DNA from: Nitrospirota bacterium | GTDB lineage: Bacteria > Nitrospirota > Thermodesulfovibrionia > Thermodesulfovibrionales > Magnetobacteriaceae | Assembly (NCBI GenBank): GCA_015233015.1 | Contig: JADFYO010000008.1 | Location: 27,175-91,174 of the forward strand | DNA length: 64,000 nucleotides | Reading direction: 5' to 3' | Shown here: positions 48,692-58,166 of the stretch, piece by piece | Layout: every line of letters begins with the position of its first letter | Position numbering within the stretch: position 1 is the stretch's first letter | The notes under the pieces: model-generated | Told to the model about the DNA's origin: nothing | The model's input: only the letters and a program-made list of their open reading frames with translations | Databases searched by the model: none | Position numbers and translations under genes: made by a program

Positions 48692-50539
48692 GTGAGGAAT
48701 AATATGGGGGCTGTAAGGTTAAAGAAGTTTTTGAACGGACTGTTAGTGTTACTGTCATTTCTTTCATTGTTTGTATCCACATCGGCATATGCAAATGTTT
48801 CCGCAGGTGCGTACCACACAGTGGGGATAAAAAGCAATGGTACTCTTTGGGCCTGGGGTTCTAATAACACAGGTCAATTAGGAAACGGCACAAACACAGA
48901 TAAGAACTCTCCGGTACAGATAGGGTCATCAACAAATTGGGCAACCGTATCCGCTGGTGCTTACCACACAGTTGGAATAAAAAGTGACGGCACGCTCTGG
49001 GCCTGGGGTTTTAATAACACTGGTCAATTAGGAGACGGCACGACCACAAATGAGAACTCACCGGAACAAATAGGGACATCGGCAAATTGGGTATCTGTAT
49101 CCGCGGGTGCTCAGAACACGGCTGGGATACAAAGTAACGGTACTCTTTGGGTATGGGGTGATAATAGCGATGGCCAAATAGGAGACGGTACCACAAATAC
49201 ATCTAATGCCTCGCCAGCACAGGTAGGCACCTCGACAAATTGGGTATCCGTATCTGCCGGTTCTGGTCACATAGCAGGGATAAAAAGCGACGGGACTCTC
49301 TGGGCCTGGGGTGATAATAGTTATGGCCAATTGGGAGATGGCACAAATACATCGAGAACCTCGCCTGTTCAGATAGGGACTTCGACGAATTGGGCATCCG
49401 TATCTGCCGGTGAATTCCACACGGTAGGGATAAAAAGTGACGGCACGCTCTGGGCGTGGGGTGATAATTACTATAATGAATTGGGAGACGGCACAAATAC
49501 ATCGAGAACCTCGCCTGTTCAGATAGGGATTTCGACTAGTTGGGCATCCGTGTCCGCGGGTTATACTTATACGATGGGGATAAAAAGCGATGGTACGCTT
49601 TGGGCATGGGGTTTTAATTATTATGGCCAATTAGGAGACGGTACAGCGCTGACTTATACGTATATTGACGCGCCGGAACAAATAGGGACATCTGCCTGGG
49701 CATCTGTATCCGCAGGAGGGGACGAACACACGGCAGGGATAAAAAGCGACGGCACTCTTTGGGCATGGGGGGGGAATGACAATGGTGAAATCGGAGACGG
49801 CACAAATACATCGAGAACATCGCCTGTTCAGATAGGGACTTCTTCATGGATAATATCGCCATCCTCATATACCCTGAATGTGAGTAAAACTGGCAGCGGC
49901 ACGGTAACAAGCAGTCCATCGGGAATAAACTGCGGCACTACCTGTTCTGCATCCTATGCGTCAGGCACTTCTGTAACGCTTACAGCAACCGCGGCTTCCG
50001 GTTATACTTTTTCAAGCTGGTCGGGGTGTAACTCATCAAGTGGCTCACAATGTACAGTTACAATGTCATCGGCAAAAACTGTGACGGTAACGTTTACGTC
50101 AGGCATTTCGGACTCTGATGCTGCCTCCGCGGCATTTAGCGCAGTCTATAGTCTATATGCTTCGTGGTTTGGGTCAGCATCCGGGACCATACAGACGGGA
50201 ACATCATGGATATCCTTTTACCAACTATATACGAATGGCGCTTACCTTGTAGCCGGAACAGATGGAAATATGTATGTGTACTATAATGGCCAGTTGTCCG
50301 GTTTAGGGTTAACGTGGAATTCATTAGGTGAGGCGGTTACGGAAATTAATGTAATCTATGCACAATATGCCTCATGGTTTGGATCAAAATCCAGAGGCAT
50401 ATCTGTTGGAACATCAAGTTCAGTCACGTACTATGTCCAATGGTTTACCAATGGTGCTGCTGTAGTAGCCTGGACAGATGGATATATGTACACTTATTAC
50501 AGTGGTACTTCGTATTCTTTAGGGGTAAAATGGAAATAA
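48692..50539 (+). CDS. Secreted RCC1-repeat beta-propeller protein with C-terminal duplicated module
   Basis: Repeats of VSAGxxHTVGIKSDGTLWAWGxNxxGQLGDGT; SGTVTSSPSGINCGTTCSASYASGTSVTLTATAASGYTFSSWSGC module. Confidence 0.9.
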   Translation: MRNNMGAVRLKKFLNGLLVLLSFLSLFVSTSAYANVSAGAYHTVGIKSNGTLWAWGSNNTGQLGNGTNTDKNSPVQIGSSTNWATVSAGAYHTVGIKSDGTLWAWGFNNTGQLGDGTTTNENSPEQIGTSANWVSVSAGAQNTAGIQSNGTLWVWGDNSDGQIGDGTTNTSNASPAQVGTSTNWVSVSAGSGHIAGIKSDGTLWAWGDNSYGQLGDGTNTSRTSPVQIGTSTNWASVSAGEFHTVGIKSDGTLWAWGDNYYNELGDGTNTSRTSPVQIGISTSWASVSAGYTYTMGIKSDGTLWAWGFNYYGQLGDGTALTYTYIDAPEQIGTSAWASVSAGGDEHTAGIKSDGTLWAWGGNDNGEIGDGTNTSRTSPVQIGTSSWIISPSSYTLNVSKTGSGTVTSSPSGINCGTTCSASYASGTSVTLTATAASGYTFSSWSGCNSSSGSQCTVTMSSAKTVTVTFTSGISDSDAASAAFSAVYSLYASWFGSASGTIQTGTSWISFYQLYTNGAYLVAGTDGNMYVYYNGQLSGLGLTWNSLGEAVTEINVIYAQYASWFGSKSRGISVGTSSSVTYYVQWFTNGAAVVAWTDGYMYTYYSGTSYSLGVKWK

Positions 50540-50560
50540 CTGAAGATTAGGAATGGTATG

Positions 50561-50588
50561 CGATAGGCGGCTTAAAGGCCGCCTATCG
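50561..50588 (+). terminator. Rho-independent terminator-like hairpin
   Basis: CGATAGGCGGC-TTAAAG-GCCGCCTATCG: perfect 11-bp stem followed by TTTAATGTT. Confidence 0.8.
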
Positions 50589-50665
50589 TTTAATGTTGCT
50601 CTATACGGGGCGGCGGCGCGGCAGAGAATATTCCCTATCGTTCGTGTTATCCTATTAGTATAGCC

Positions 50666-51559
50666 GTGGAGCGCCATAATGAGGTAAAAAGAGTGCATCA
50701 AAAGTATGACATCACATTAAAGAAACTTCTTAAAGACATACCGTCAGCGTTTCTTAAGATTCTGACCGGCTTTGAGACCGGTAAGTTTCTCGATATTACG
50801 CTTGTGGACATTCAGTACCGGATGCCTGATTTGATTATTGAACTGCCTGACAGCAGCATCTTACATATCGAGATTCAAAGCACTTCAGACAGTACGATGT
50901 TAATGAGGATGTATCTCTATTCAGCCCTGATTTTCGGCCAGTACGGCAGGCTGCCGAGGCAGATTGTCCTGTATGTCGGCAGCAAACCTCACACAATGAA
51001 AAATCAAATCGGGCCGTACTCATATGAGATAGTTGATATTCGCGACATCAACTGCTCCGAATTACTAAAGAGCGATAAACCCGAGGACGCGGTATTAGCG
51101 CTTCTTTGCAACTCAGACGATATGGACGCCGTAATTGCCATGATTTTAGAAAAGTTATCTCTGCTGCCGGTAAAGACCATGAATGATTATATAATAAAGC
51201 TGCTGAATATAGCGGATTTACGAAATATGTCAATGAAAGTAAAACAGGAGGTAGAAAACATGCCTATAACGATGGATGTAAGAGAATCATGGCTTTTCAA
51301 GGAAGGGTTAAACGAGGGGAAACGTGAAGGAGTCACCGAGGGGAAACTTGAGGGGAAACTCGAGGGGAAACTTGAGGGGCTGTTTGAGGCTATTGAGCTA
51401 GGACTTGAACTCAAATATGGCTCTGCCGGACTTGAGTTAATGCCTCTGGTCAGGGCAATAACTACCATAGACAAACTGGAGGAATTCAAAAATCTTATAA
51501 AGAAGGCCGGGTCAGTGGATGAGCTGAAGGGGTTTTTCTCAGACAATAGTGGTGTCTAA
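50666..51559 (+). CDS. Rpn family recombination-promoting nuclease/putative transposase
   Basis: KYDITLKKLLKDIPSAFL...MPDLIIELPDSSILHIEIQSTSDSTMLMRMYLYSALIFGQYGRLPRQIVLYVG, PD-(D/E)XK pattern. Confidence 0.8.
   Translation: MERHNEVKRVHQKYDITLKKLLKDIPSAFLKILTGFETGKFLDITLVDIQYRMPDLIIELPDSSILHIEIQSTSDSTMLMRMYLYSALIFGQYGRLPRQIVLYVGSKPHTMKNQIGPYSYEIVDIRDINCSELLKSDKPEDAVLALLCNSDDMDAVIAMILEKLSLLPVKTMNDYIIKLLNIADLRNMSMKVKQEVENMPITMDVRESWLFKEGLNEGKREGVTEGKLEGKLEGKLEGLFEAIELGLELKYGSAGLELMPLVRAITTIDKLEEFKNLIKKAGSVDELKGFFSDNSGV
51328..51378 (+). repeat. 12-bp in-frame tandem repeats (GAGGGGAAACTY)
   Basis: gaggggaaacttgaggggaaactcgaggggaaacttgagggg, encoding EGKLEGKLEGKLEG. Confidence 0.9.
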
Positions 51560-51655
51560 AGCAAACGACGCCTTATATGGAAACGCATGGAAACGGTGGC
51601 GGCAGCCGTCCACGCGCGTTATTGGGGTCTGTTAACTAAACTGTGTCAGGCCCGG

Positions 51656-54600
51656 TTATTGCCTTAACCCCCTACCCTTCCAGATTATGTATATTGCCGG
51701 ATAGATGACCAACTCCAGGATTGTCGATGTTACAACGCCGCCGACCATTGGAGCGGCTATGCGTTTCATTACGTCTGACCCTGCCCCCGTTGAAAACATC
51801 ACAGGGACTAAACCCGCCAATATCACGCTTACCGTCATTATCTTAGGTCTGATGCGCTTAACCGCGCCGTGCATTACCGCATCTTTGAGGTCAGCGTATG
51901 AATTCAACCGCCCATCTCCTTTCCATTTATCATAGGACAGCTCAAGATACAGCAGCATCACCACACCCGTCTCGGCGTCCAGCCCCGCCAGGGCTATCAT
52001 CCCAACCCACACCGCTATGCTCATGTTATAATTTAAGAGATAAAGTATCCAGAACGACCCAACCAGCGAAAACGGTACGGCCAACAGCACGATTGCCGTT
52101 TTTACCGCCGATTGGGTGTTGATGTACACCAACACGAAAATCAGAAACGCCGTAAGCGGGATTACTAGTTTTAAGCGCTTATGGGTCTCCACTATATATT
52201 CATATTCGCCGCTCCACTTAAGGCGATACCCCGATGGGACTTTTATCAGCTCAGCGACCTTCTTCTTCGCATCCTCTACGTAACTTCCTACGTCTCTGCC
52301 AGAGAAATCTATATAGACATATGCCGTTAAAAGCCCCTCTTCGCTTTTTATCGACGTTGGGCCTTGAGTAATTTTTATGTCGGCTATCTCGCTGATAGGA
52401 ATTTGTGGAATTTGAGCGGCACCCGGCATCTGAGCTGTCTGAGCGTTGCCCCCTTTAAGGCTGCCCGGCATCAGCGGGACGAGCACCCTTTTCAAGTCGT
52501 CTATATTACCCCTTAAATCCCTTAAATATCTTACGTTTACAGGAAATCGCTGCCTTCCTTCCACAGTTGTCGTCAGGTTCATCCCTCCTACGGCAGACTG
52601 TACTACCTCCTGAACGTCATCCACCGTCAGGCCATAGCGGGCGGCCTCCTTTCTCTTGACCTCGAAATCGAGAAAATACCCCGTCATCACACGCTCCGCA
52701 TAGGCACTCCTCGTGCCGGGGATAGTCCTTACGGCGTTTTCTATTTCAAGCCCTATCCGCTCAAGCTCCTCAAGTCTCGGGCCTAATATTTTTATACCAA
52801 CCGGCGTTCTTATCCCCGTTGAAAGCATATCTATGCGCGCCTTTATGGGCATTGTAAATGAGTTGGCAACGCCGGGAATAGTCAACGCATCGTTCATCTC
52901 GTTTTTTAAGTCCTCGACGGTCAGACCTTTTCGCCACTGCGCCTCCGGTTTCAGATTAACCACCGTCTCAAACATCTCTATCGGGGCAGGGTCGGTTGCC
53001 GTCTCAGCCCTACCCGCCTTACCAAATACCTGCGCCACTTCGGGGATTGTCTTCAATATTTCGTCCTGCATTTGCAATAACTTCGCGGCCTCCGAAATCG
53101 AGGCGCCCGGCACCGTCACAGGCATGTAAAACAGCGTCCCCTCATAGAGTGGCGGCATAAATTCAGTCCCAAGTTTCTTGTATGGATACACAGTTAGTCC
53201 CATTATTATGAGCGCCAGTATTATGACAATCCACCTGAAACGCAGCGCCAGTCTCGCCACCGGTTCATAGAGAAAATGTAGCGCCCTGCTTACCGGGTTT
53301 TTCTCCTCCGGCCTTATCTTCCCCCGGATAAACAGCGTCATCAGCACCGGCGTTATCGTTACGGCAAGAAACGACGAAAAGAGCATGGCAAATGTCTTAG
53401 TATAGGCAAGCGGCTTAAACAGCCTGCCCGCCTGCTCCTGAAGCGTAAACACCGGCAGGAAGCCCACCATAATGACTAACAGGGAAAAGAATAGCGACGG
53501 CCCTACCTGCTGAGCCGCTTCTATAATCACATCGGTTCTGCTTCCCGGCCTGCCGTCATGCTCCCACTGCTCAAGTTTCGTATGTGCCTGTTCCACCATG
53601 ATTATCGAGGCATCGACCATTGCCCCAATGGCTATGGCAATCCCGCTCAGGCTCATTATATTTGACGTAACGCCCAGATAGTACATACATATAAACGACA
53701 TTATTATGGCTATCGGCAGCGTCAGTATTACCACCAGCGCACTGGGCAGGTGAAATAAAAACACCACACACACCACACTGACGGCGATAGAAAGTTTTAT
53801 TATTTCATCTTTTAACGTGTCAATGGCTTTACCTATCAGGTCAGACCTGTCGTATGTGGTTACAATCTTCACGCCTTTGGGAAGGCTTGGCTCTATGTCG
53901 TTTTTTATCTTATCCTTAACACGCTCGATAACGTCGAGGACATTTTCACCAAAACGCACCACTACGATACCGCCCGCCACCTCGCCCCTTCCATCGAGGT
54001 CAACAAGGCCGCGCCTTATCTCCGGGCCAAGTTTAACCTGTGCTATATCTTTAACGAATACGGGTGTGCCGGCGCCGTTTGTCCCAACGGGGATGTCTTC
54101 AATGTCTGCAACGTTCTTGATATACCCCCTACCCCTTACCATGTATTCAGTGCCGGAAAATTCCAGGACGCGTCCCTCTACGTCGCGGTTGCTTTTTCTG
54201 ACCGCCTCTGTAACCTTCGTTATGGGTATGTTATATGCTGCGAGGCGGTTGGGGTCAATATTTATCTGGTACTGTTTCACAAATCCGCCCACACTTGCCA
54301 CCTCAGAGACACCCGGTACACTCTCTAACGCGAGTTTCAGATTATAATCCTGAATGGTCCTCGTCTCCGATAAATCATGCCCACCGGTCTCATCTACTAT
54401 GGCATACTCAAAACCCCAGCCGAGGCTCGTTGCGTCCGGGCCAAGAACTGGATTTACATCTGCCGGAATCTTGCCTTTCACAGACTGCAGGTACTCAAGC
54501 ACACGGCTCCTTGCCCAATATATATCTGTCCCTTCCTCAAATATCACATAGATAAACGACGTACCAAAAAAGGAATAACCCCTGACGGCCTTTACCTTAG

Positions 54601-54829
54601 GGGCGGCAAGCAGGGTTGAGGTTATCGGGTAGGTTACCTGGTCTTCGATTAAATCGGGGGAACGGCCATCCCACTGCGTGTAGATAATCACCTGAGTGTC
54701 GCTGAGGTCGGGGATGGCGTCAAGCGGGGTCTTCTTTAGCGCCCACAGGCCCCAGAGAAATAAAAAACCAACAAGCAATACGACGATAAACTTGTTACGC
54801 GCGCTATAGGCTATCAGTTTTGCTATCAT
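51656..54829 (-). CDS. cusA: CusA-type heavy-metal RND efflux pump
   Basis: ALKKTPLDAIPDLSDTQVIIYTQWDGRSPDLIEDQVTYPI; GFLPVFTLQEQAGRLFKPLAYTKT; 1057 aa. Confidence 0.95.
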   Translation of the reverse strand: MIAKLIAYSARNKFIVVLLVGFLFLWGLWALKKTPLDAIPDLSDTQVIIYTQWDGRSPDLIEDQVTYPITSTLLAAPKVKAVRGYSFFGTSFIYVIFEEGTDIYWARSRVLEYLQSVKGKIPADVNPVLGPDATSLGWGFEYAIVDETGGHDLSETRTIQDYNLKLALESVPGVSEVASVGGFVKQYQINIDPNRLAAYNIPITKVTEAVRKSNRDVEGRVLEFSGTEYMVRGRGYIKNVADIEDIPVGTNGAGTPVFVKDIAQVKLGPEIRRGLVDLDGRGEVAGGIVVVRFGENVLDVIERVKDKIKNDIEPSLPKGVKIVTTYDRSDLIGKAIDTLKDEIIKLSIAVSVVCVVFLFHLPSALVVILTLPIAIIMSFICMYYLGVTSNIMSLSGIAIAIGAMVDASIIMVEQAHTKLEQWEHDGRPGSRTDVIIEAAQQVGPSLFFSLLVIMVGFLPVFTLQEQAGRLFKPLAYTKTFAMLFSSFLAVTITPVLMTLFIRGKIRPEEKNPVSRALHFLYEPVARLALRFRWIVIILALIIMGLTVYPYKKLGTEFMPPLYEGTLFYMPVTVPGASISEAAKLLQMQDEILKTIPEVAQVFGKAGRAETATDPAPIEMFETVVNLKPEAQWRKGLTVEDLKNEMNDALTIPGVANSFTMPIKARIDMLSTGIRTPVGIKILGPRLEELERIGLEIENAVRTIPGTRSAYAERVMTGYFLDFEVKRKEAARYGLTVDDVQEVVQSAVGGMNLTTTVEGRQRFPVNVRYLRDLRGNIDDLKRVLVPLMPGSLKGGNAQTAQMPGAAQIPQIPISEIADIKITQGPTSIKSEEGLLTAYVYIDFSGRDVGSYVEDAKKKVAELIKVPSGYRLKWSGEYEYIVETHKRLKLVIPLTAFLIFVLVYINTQSAVKTAIVLLAVPFSLVGSFWILYLLNYNMSIAVWVGMIALAGLDAETGVVMLLYLELSYDKWKGDGRLNSYADLKDAVMHGAVKRIRPKIMTVSVILAGLVPVMFSTGAGSDVMKRIAAPMVGGVVTSTILELVIYPAIYIIWKGRGLRQ

Positions 54830-54833
54830 GTGA

Positions 54834-55970
54834 TTAGTGGTGGGCAGGGGCTGCCGGGTTGATGCCCTTGAGTTTGGCCTCCGAATCTATGAGAAACGAG
54901 GCTGCCGCCACTACTTTTTCCTTGTCCTTTAAGCCATGCGTAATTTCCACCATATCGCCCGTATTTAAACCAGTGGTAACCACTCTTGGCTCAAAAAACC
55001 CCTCTTCGGCCGCCACATACACGACCTGGGTCTTCCCTGTATCAATTATCGAATCGCGCGGGACAACGAGTTTATTACCCATATTCACCGTCAGCTCAAC
55101 GTTTGTAAACATCTGCGGAAGCAGGCGGTCATTTGCATTCGGCACACTAAATCTGACTCTTACAGTTCTCGTATCAGACGCGATGCCAGGATATATGTAG
55201 TCAATCTTAGCAGATAATTTCATATCGGGATAATAACTCAGCGTGATAGCGGCGGTCTGCCCCAGTTTAATCATCGGGAGTTCGTTTTCATAGATGTCGG
55301 CGATGACCCAGAGGGTTGACAAGTCCGCAACATCGAAGAGTTTCTCTCCAGCGGTAACACGCTGCCCCTGAACAACCTTTTTCTCAGTCACGTAGCCGCT
55401 TGCAGGGCTATAGAGCGTAAGGGTTCTGATTGGCTTACCCGTTTCTTCGATTTTTTTTATCTCTTTATCTGTGATGTCCCAGCGCTTCAGGCGGGTCTTA
55501 GCTGCCTCTACGATTGATGTGGCGTCTTTTGAAAGTGCGGCGTTAAGCGAACTGCTTACGTCATCCGGCGTGCCGGCAGACGACGGCGTTTTTGCAGCGT
55601 CATACCGCTTCGCCCATTTGATTAAATTGATGTATTCCTGCTGAGTTGCCATAAGCTCAGGGCTATATATCTCTGCTATCGCCTCCCCTTTTTTCACGTA
55701 TCTGCCGGTGTAATCAACATAGAGGCGTTCTATCCAGCCGTCAACCTTGGTGTTGACTGTGGCCTGGCGTTTTTCGTCAAGCTCTATCCTCCCCACGGTT
55801 CTTATTGTCCTGATCATGGGTTTCATTTCTACGACCACTGTCTTGAGGCCAATTTGACGCTGCTTTTCAACAGGGATTTCGACGGTCTTTGGCTCTTCGG
55901 CAAATAGGGCACTTCCATTAATAACTAATAATATTGTGATAAATACTACCGGATAAAGACTTCTCATCAC
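54834..55970 (-). CDS. cusB: CusB-type membrane fusion protein
   Basis: RQIGLKTVVVEMKPMIRTIRTVGRIELDEKRQATVNTKVDGWIERLYVDYTGRYVKKGEAIAEIYSPEL. Confidence 0.92.
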   Translation of the reverse strand: MMRSLYPVVFITILLVINGSALFAEEPKTVEIPVEKQRQIGLKTVVVEMKPMIRTIRTVGRIELDEKRQATVNTKVDGWIERLYVDYTGRYVKKGEAIAEIYSPELMATQQEYINLIKWAKRYDAAKTPSSAGTPDDVSSSLNAALSKDATSIVEAAKTRLKRWDITDKEIKKIEETGKPIRTLTLYSPASGYVTEKKVVQGQRVTAGEKLFDVADLSTLWVIADIYENELPMIKLGQTAAITLSYYPDMKLSAKIDYIYPGIASDTRTVRVRFSVPNANDRLLPQMFTNVELTVNMGNKLVVPRDSIIDTGKTQVVYVAAEEGFFEPRVVTTGLNTGDMVEITHGLKDKEKVVAAASFLIDSEAKLKGINPAAPAHH

Positions 55971-57235
55971 TCCCCCCTCACACTTGGCGCCGTCAACGCC
56001 TCAATACGCGCCGCGGCCTTTTCTCTGGCGGCATATTGGCTCCAGTACTCAAGTTCATAGTCGAGGAGCGATTTTAATCTGGTAACAACATTAAGGGCGT
56101 CAACCCTGCCATTTATATAGCTTGAGACAGCAAGTTCATAGTCCTGCCATGTTCGCGGGATTAATGCGTCCTTATAGAGACCCATCAGTTTTTCAGACGA
56201 TTGTATCATAGTATAATTTTCCCGAACTGATGCGGCGCGCATCGCCTTAGCATTATCAAGTTCATGCTCGGCCTCAGCTGCCATAGAGGCGGCCTCGGCA
56301 ACGGCCATCGATTGCTTTTTTTTATAAAATATAGGGATTGGGAATGAGGCGGTCAGGCTCCACATGTCCTTAAAATCGCCGCTCCTCTTAAAATATCCCG
56401 CGCTGAGAGACACGTCCGGGTAAAAATCCTTTTTTGCCGACTCAATCTTTATCTTTGCCTGTGAAATAAGCTCCTCTTTGGCCCTAATCGCTGGGGCAGC
56501 CTCGTACGCCCGCCTGATTGTCCCCTCAAGTGTCATAGTGAATGGCGCCTTAGGGCGGACAACCGGCCTTCCCAGCGGGGAGTTCACGTCGCGCCCAAGT
56601 GTGGTGTTCAAATCACCCGAAATGGACTGAATCTTTTGCCTTTCCATCTCTTCTTTTTCCATAAGCATGTACTTTTCCTTCTGCGCCATGAGGACATCCT
56701 CCTGCTGGCCTATACCGGAGGAGTAACGGGCAATGGAGGCGTCGGTAAAAGAGTCAAACAAGGCGGCGCGCTCTGCAATTATCTCTATAGTCTTATACGA
56801 AAGCAGGAGGTCAAAGTATAGCTCCTTCACGCGGGCGACTGTTTTCAGGCGAACATCCTCACTCGCCAATTTCAGGGAATCGGTCTCTTTAGCAGCGGCC
56901 TGTTCTTTGAGGGCAAGTTTGCCGGGGAACGAGAATGTCTGTGCAAGACCCAACATAAACTGTGCCCCCTGTTCTTCGCCCAACGTAAAGCGCTGAAATC
57001 CTTCGTTTTGATAACCGACAGAGATCATGGGGTCAGGGGGGCTTGCGGCCTGAGATATTCTAAACGCCGACGTGTCAGCCTTCGTCTCGGCGGCGATGAT
57101 TTCGTGATTTCCCGATAGAACCTCCACGATTAACTTGTCGAGGTCTAAAAAATCCTCAGCCGCGGCTTTGTTCAGCCCAACGGCCGAGACAAAGAGCAGC
57201 CCCAGAAGCAATATTGAAGCGGCTTTATTTCGCAT
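55967..57235 (-). CDS. CusC/TolC-like outer membrane efflux protein
   Basis: AAETKADTSAFRISQAASPPDPMISVGYQN; coiled-coil OEP repeats; ATG at 57235 overlaps the upstream stop. Confidence 0.88.
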   Translation of the reverse strand: MRNKAASILLLGLLFVSAVGLNKAAAEDFLDLDKLIVEVLSGNHEIIAAETKADTSAFRISQAASPPDPMISVGYQNEGFQRFTLGEEQGAQFMLGLAQTFSFPGKLALKEQAAAKETDSLKLASEDVRLKTVARVKELYFDLLLSYKTIEIIAERAALFDSFTDASIARYSSGIGQQEDVLMAQKEKYMLMEKEEMERQKIQSISGDLNTTLGRDVNSPLGRPVVRPKAPFTMTLEGTIRRAYEAAPAIRAKEELISQAKIKIESAKKDFYPDVSLSAGYFKRSGDFKDMWSLTASFPIPIFYKKKQSMAVAEAASMAAEAEHELDNAKAMRAASVRENYTMIQSSEKLMGLYKDALIPRTWQDYELAVSSYINGRVDALNVVTRLKSLLDYELEYWSQYAAREKAAARIEALTAPSVRGE

Positions 57236-57623
57236 CGACGGTGAATTTTGCCGACACGGTCTTTTTATCATGCGTAACCTTAACGTCGACGTTCCACGAA
57301 CCGGCCATCGACAGGTTCATTGTTGCGTTATAGACCTCACCGGTCTGCTTAACATCGGCCGAGTAGTTCATAGCGGGCATTCCCGGCATCGCGGGCATGG
57401 AGTAATCGAGCTTAACCTTCGCGTCGGTGACAAGTCTGCCATTAGCGTCTGTTACTTCGATTTGGACGGCGTTATCACCGGCAATGGGGCTTGCCTTGTC
57501 AAATTTAACCTGCACGGTATATTCCCCCGCCTTCTTCACCATCGTCAAGTCCTTTGCGTAAACCGCTGTAACCGTCAACGCCATCACGAATACTACTAAT
57601 AACAGAAACACCTTTTTTCTCAT
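57225..57623 (-). CDS. FixH/YtkA-like secreted protein
   Basis: Signal peptide; YTVQVKFDKASPIAGDNAVQIEVTDANGRLVTDAKVKLDYSMPAMPGMPAMNYSADVKQTG. Confidence 0.82.
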   Translation of the reverse strand: MRKKVFLLLVVFVMALTVTAVYAKDLTMVKKAGEYTVQVKFDKASPIAGDNAVQIEVTDANGRLVTDAKVKLDYSMPAMPGMPAMNYSADVKQTGEVYNATMNLSMAGSWNVDVKVTHDKKTVSAKFTVDAK

Positions 57624-57720
57624 ATCGTTCCTCCTGAAAATAATTGAACACGGTGCGGTGCACCAACCCCTTTATTTATAACAAGTTACCGTCAAAGAAG
57701 TAAAGAGATTTCCAGAGTCT

Positions 57721-57748
57721 GTCATTCCCGGCAAGGAGCGGGAATGAC
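57721..57748. repeat. Perfect inverted repeat GTCATTCCCG-gcaaggag-CGGGAATGAC
   Basis: 10-bp perfect arms, 8-nt loop; resembles dispersed GTCATTCCCGC REP-like elements. Confidence 0.85.
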
Positions 57749-57793
57749 AAAATTACAGTTGCAGCTTAGTATTACAGTCCCCTAAGGGAGAGA

Positions 57794-58072
57794 TTATGGA
57801 ACTATGTTACCCATGCCGTTGCTGCCCATTCCATTGCCCATGCCGTTACCCATGTTTCCACCGCCCATGCCGTGACCACCCATACTGTTGTTGTCCATGC
57901 CGTGGCCGCCCATGCCGTTGTTGCCCATGTTGCCGCCACCCATGTTTCCACCGCCCATGCCGTGACCACCAGTGCCGCTGCCGCCCATGCCGCCTCCCAT
58001 AAAGGCGTTACCATTAGCTGCCAACAATAACACAACCATCGACACTACAAGTAAAACTCCCATCTTCTTCAT
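57794..58072 (-). CDS. Secreted Gly/Met/Asn/His-rich low-complexity protein (candidate metal-binding)
   Basis: Signal peptide; GMGGHGMGGGNMGGGNMGNNGMGGHGM...; adjacent to the cus operon. Confidence 0.75.
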   Translation of the reverse strand: MKKMGVLLVVSMVVLLLAANGNAFMGGGMGGSGTGGHGMGGGNMGGGNMGNNGMGGHGMDNNSMGGHGMGGGNMGNGMGNGMGSNGMGNIVP

Positions 58073-58166
58073 TGGCTTACCTCCTGATTTTTACTTATGT
58101 CTATTTATCTGTCTTGATTATATAATTAAATTGTGAAGAAATTATGAAGTCTGAACCAATTTCAGA

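Noticed and set aside
53817-54347. 176-aa plus ORF inside cusA
   Set aside because: Antisense to a well-supported RND pump; low-complexity Ser/Thr-rich translation typical of shadow ORFs.
57796-58002. Plus-strand Cys-rich ORF (MELCYPCRCCPFHCPCRYPC...)
   Set aside because: Antisense of the Gly/Met repeat gene on the minus strand, which has a signal peptide; compositional artifact.
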